From Streptomyces lilacinus (GTDB taxonomy: Bacteria > Actinomycetota > Actinomycetes > Streptomycetales > Streptomycetaceae): a DNA stretch of 6,510 bases. The notes beneath the pieces are model-generated. The model was given only the letters and a program-made list of their open reading frames with translations. It did no database searches and was not told the DNA's origin. A program made the position numbers and the translations under genes. Within the stretch, counting starts at the first letter, position 1. Each line of letters begins with the position of its first letter. Of this stretch, positions 6,064 to 6,510 are shown one piece after another. The stretch lies in NCBI GenBank assembly GCA_000715685.1, contig KL569489.1, positions 4,905 to 11,414 of the forward strand. The letters are read 5' to 3'.

Positions 6064-6510
6064 TCAGATCTCCTCGGTGGCGGGAGCGGTGACGGGGGCG
6101 AGGGGGGTGGCGGTGACGCGCAGGTCGGGGCCGAGCCGGGCGACGTCGGTGACCTCGAGGCGCAACGCCTGGGCGATGGTGCCGATTCCGGCGTCGCCCA
6201 GGGCGGTCGGCCCGGCGCCCAGCAGGGCGGGGGCGAGGTAGCCGATGACGCGGTCGACCGCGCCGGCGGCCAGGAAGGCGCCGGCGAGGGTGGAGCCGCC
6301 CTCCAGCAGGACCGAGCACACGTCGCGCTCGTGCAGGGCGGTGAGCAGGGCGGGTACGTCGAGGCCGGTGCCGCCCGCGGCGCGCGGCAGCCGGAGGATC
6401 TCGGTGCCGGGCAGACCGGTCAGGTGGCGGGTGTCGGCGTCCTCGGCGACGGCGACCAGCGTGGGCGCGGCGTCGTCGAGGACCCGGGCGCCGGGCTTGA
6501 CGGTGGCGTG
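6064..6510 (-). CDS. ribD: RibD reductase domain (C-terminal 148 residues; 5' part outside window)
   Basis: Bifunctional RibD deaminates and then reduces the GTP cyclohydrolase II product on the way to the ribityl-uracil precursor. Only the C-terminal NADPH-dependent reductase part is in the window. The frame is open to the right edge and reads VLDDAAPTLVAVAEDAD, then the domain's hallmark SVLLEGGSTLAGAFL (66-80 of the visible part; the LLEGG-T loop contacts substrate and cofactor), DRVIGYLAPALLGAG (86-100) and the closing LGPDLRVTATPL, followed by a short tail APVTAPATEEI. A full RibD is usually around 360 residues, so the deaminase domain and the start lie beyond 6510. The final codons hold the GAGGAG used by ribE two bases downstream, which couples the two genes. 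An FMN riboswitch, if this cluster has one, should be ahead of this gene, outside the window. The small chance that it is a stand-alone RibD-C reductase cannot be excluded. Confidence 0.9.
   Translation of the reverse strand, partial: HATVKPGARVLDDAAPTLVAVAEDADTRHLTGLPGTEILRLPRAAGGTGLDVPALLTALHERDVCSVLLEGGSTLAGAFLAAGAVDRVIGYLAPALLGAGPTALGDAGIGTIAQALRLEVTDVARLGPDLRVTATPLAPVTAPATEEI

Noticed and set aside
6062..6319. Extended ribE start fusing it to an upstream segment
   Set aside because: The extension is the ribD 3' end read out of frame; the invariant FTGIVEE start with GAGGAG fixes GTG 6061.
6064..6510. FMN riboswitch within the window
   Set aside because: ribD and ribE are two bases apart and no leader-sized gap occurs before any rib gene here; the possible location is upstream of ribD, outside the window.

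Overview
The window is very GC-rich, and every supported gene lies on the minus strand. Codon bias, GTG starts, GAGGAG-type ribosome binding sites and the gene set point to an actinomycete, most likely Streptomyces or a close relative. From memory, the order riboflavin synthase / RibM-type transporter / RibBA / RibH / HisE / HisG / PH-domain protein matches the riboflavin-histidine block of S. coelicolor; I could not check this by alignment.

In the direction of transcription (from 6510 down to 1) the window holds: the C-terminal part of ribD (reductase domain, cut by the window edge); ribE (riboflavin synthase); ribM, a PnuC-like membrane transporter joined to ribE by an ATGA overlap; ribBA (DHBP synthase / GTP cyclohydrolase II fusion); ribH (lumazine synthase); hisE and hisG (steps 2 and 1 of histidine synthesis); a small membrane-anchored PH-domain protein; and, after a 258-base spacer, the N-terminal 310 residues of a CNNM/CBS (CorC/HlyC-like) membrane protein that runs off the left edge. 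Together the rib genes cover every dedicated step from GTP and ribulose-5-phosphate to riboflavin except the ARPP dephosphorylation, plus a flavin transporter. No FMN riboswitch is visible. If present, it should lie upstream of ribD, outside the window.

Gaps from ribD to the PH gene are 91 nt or less and often overlap, so ribD to the PH gene looks like one transcription unit. A perfect 9-bp GC hairpin at 1121-1145, just after the PH gene, is the best candidate for its end. The CNNM gene probably has its own promoter.

The core genes are ordinary housekeeping. Three things are less ordinary. First, a 32-codon ORF exactly fills the ribM-ribBA gap: it overlaps the ribM stop (GTGA) and the ribBA start (ATGA) and has a strong Shine-Dalgarno of its own. 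Second, a four-unit 33/34-bp tandem repeat begins exactly at the last 11 codons of the PH gene and continues into the spacer, where it holds the terminator-like hairpin. Third, a hairpin spans the hisE stop codon. I saw no mobile element, CRISPR array, tRNA or rRNA.
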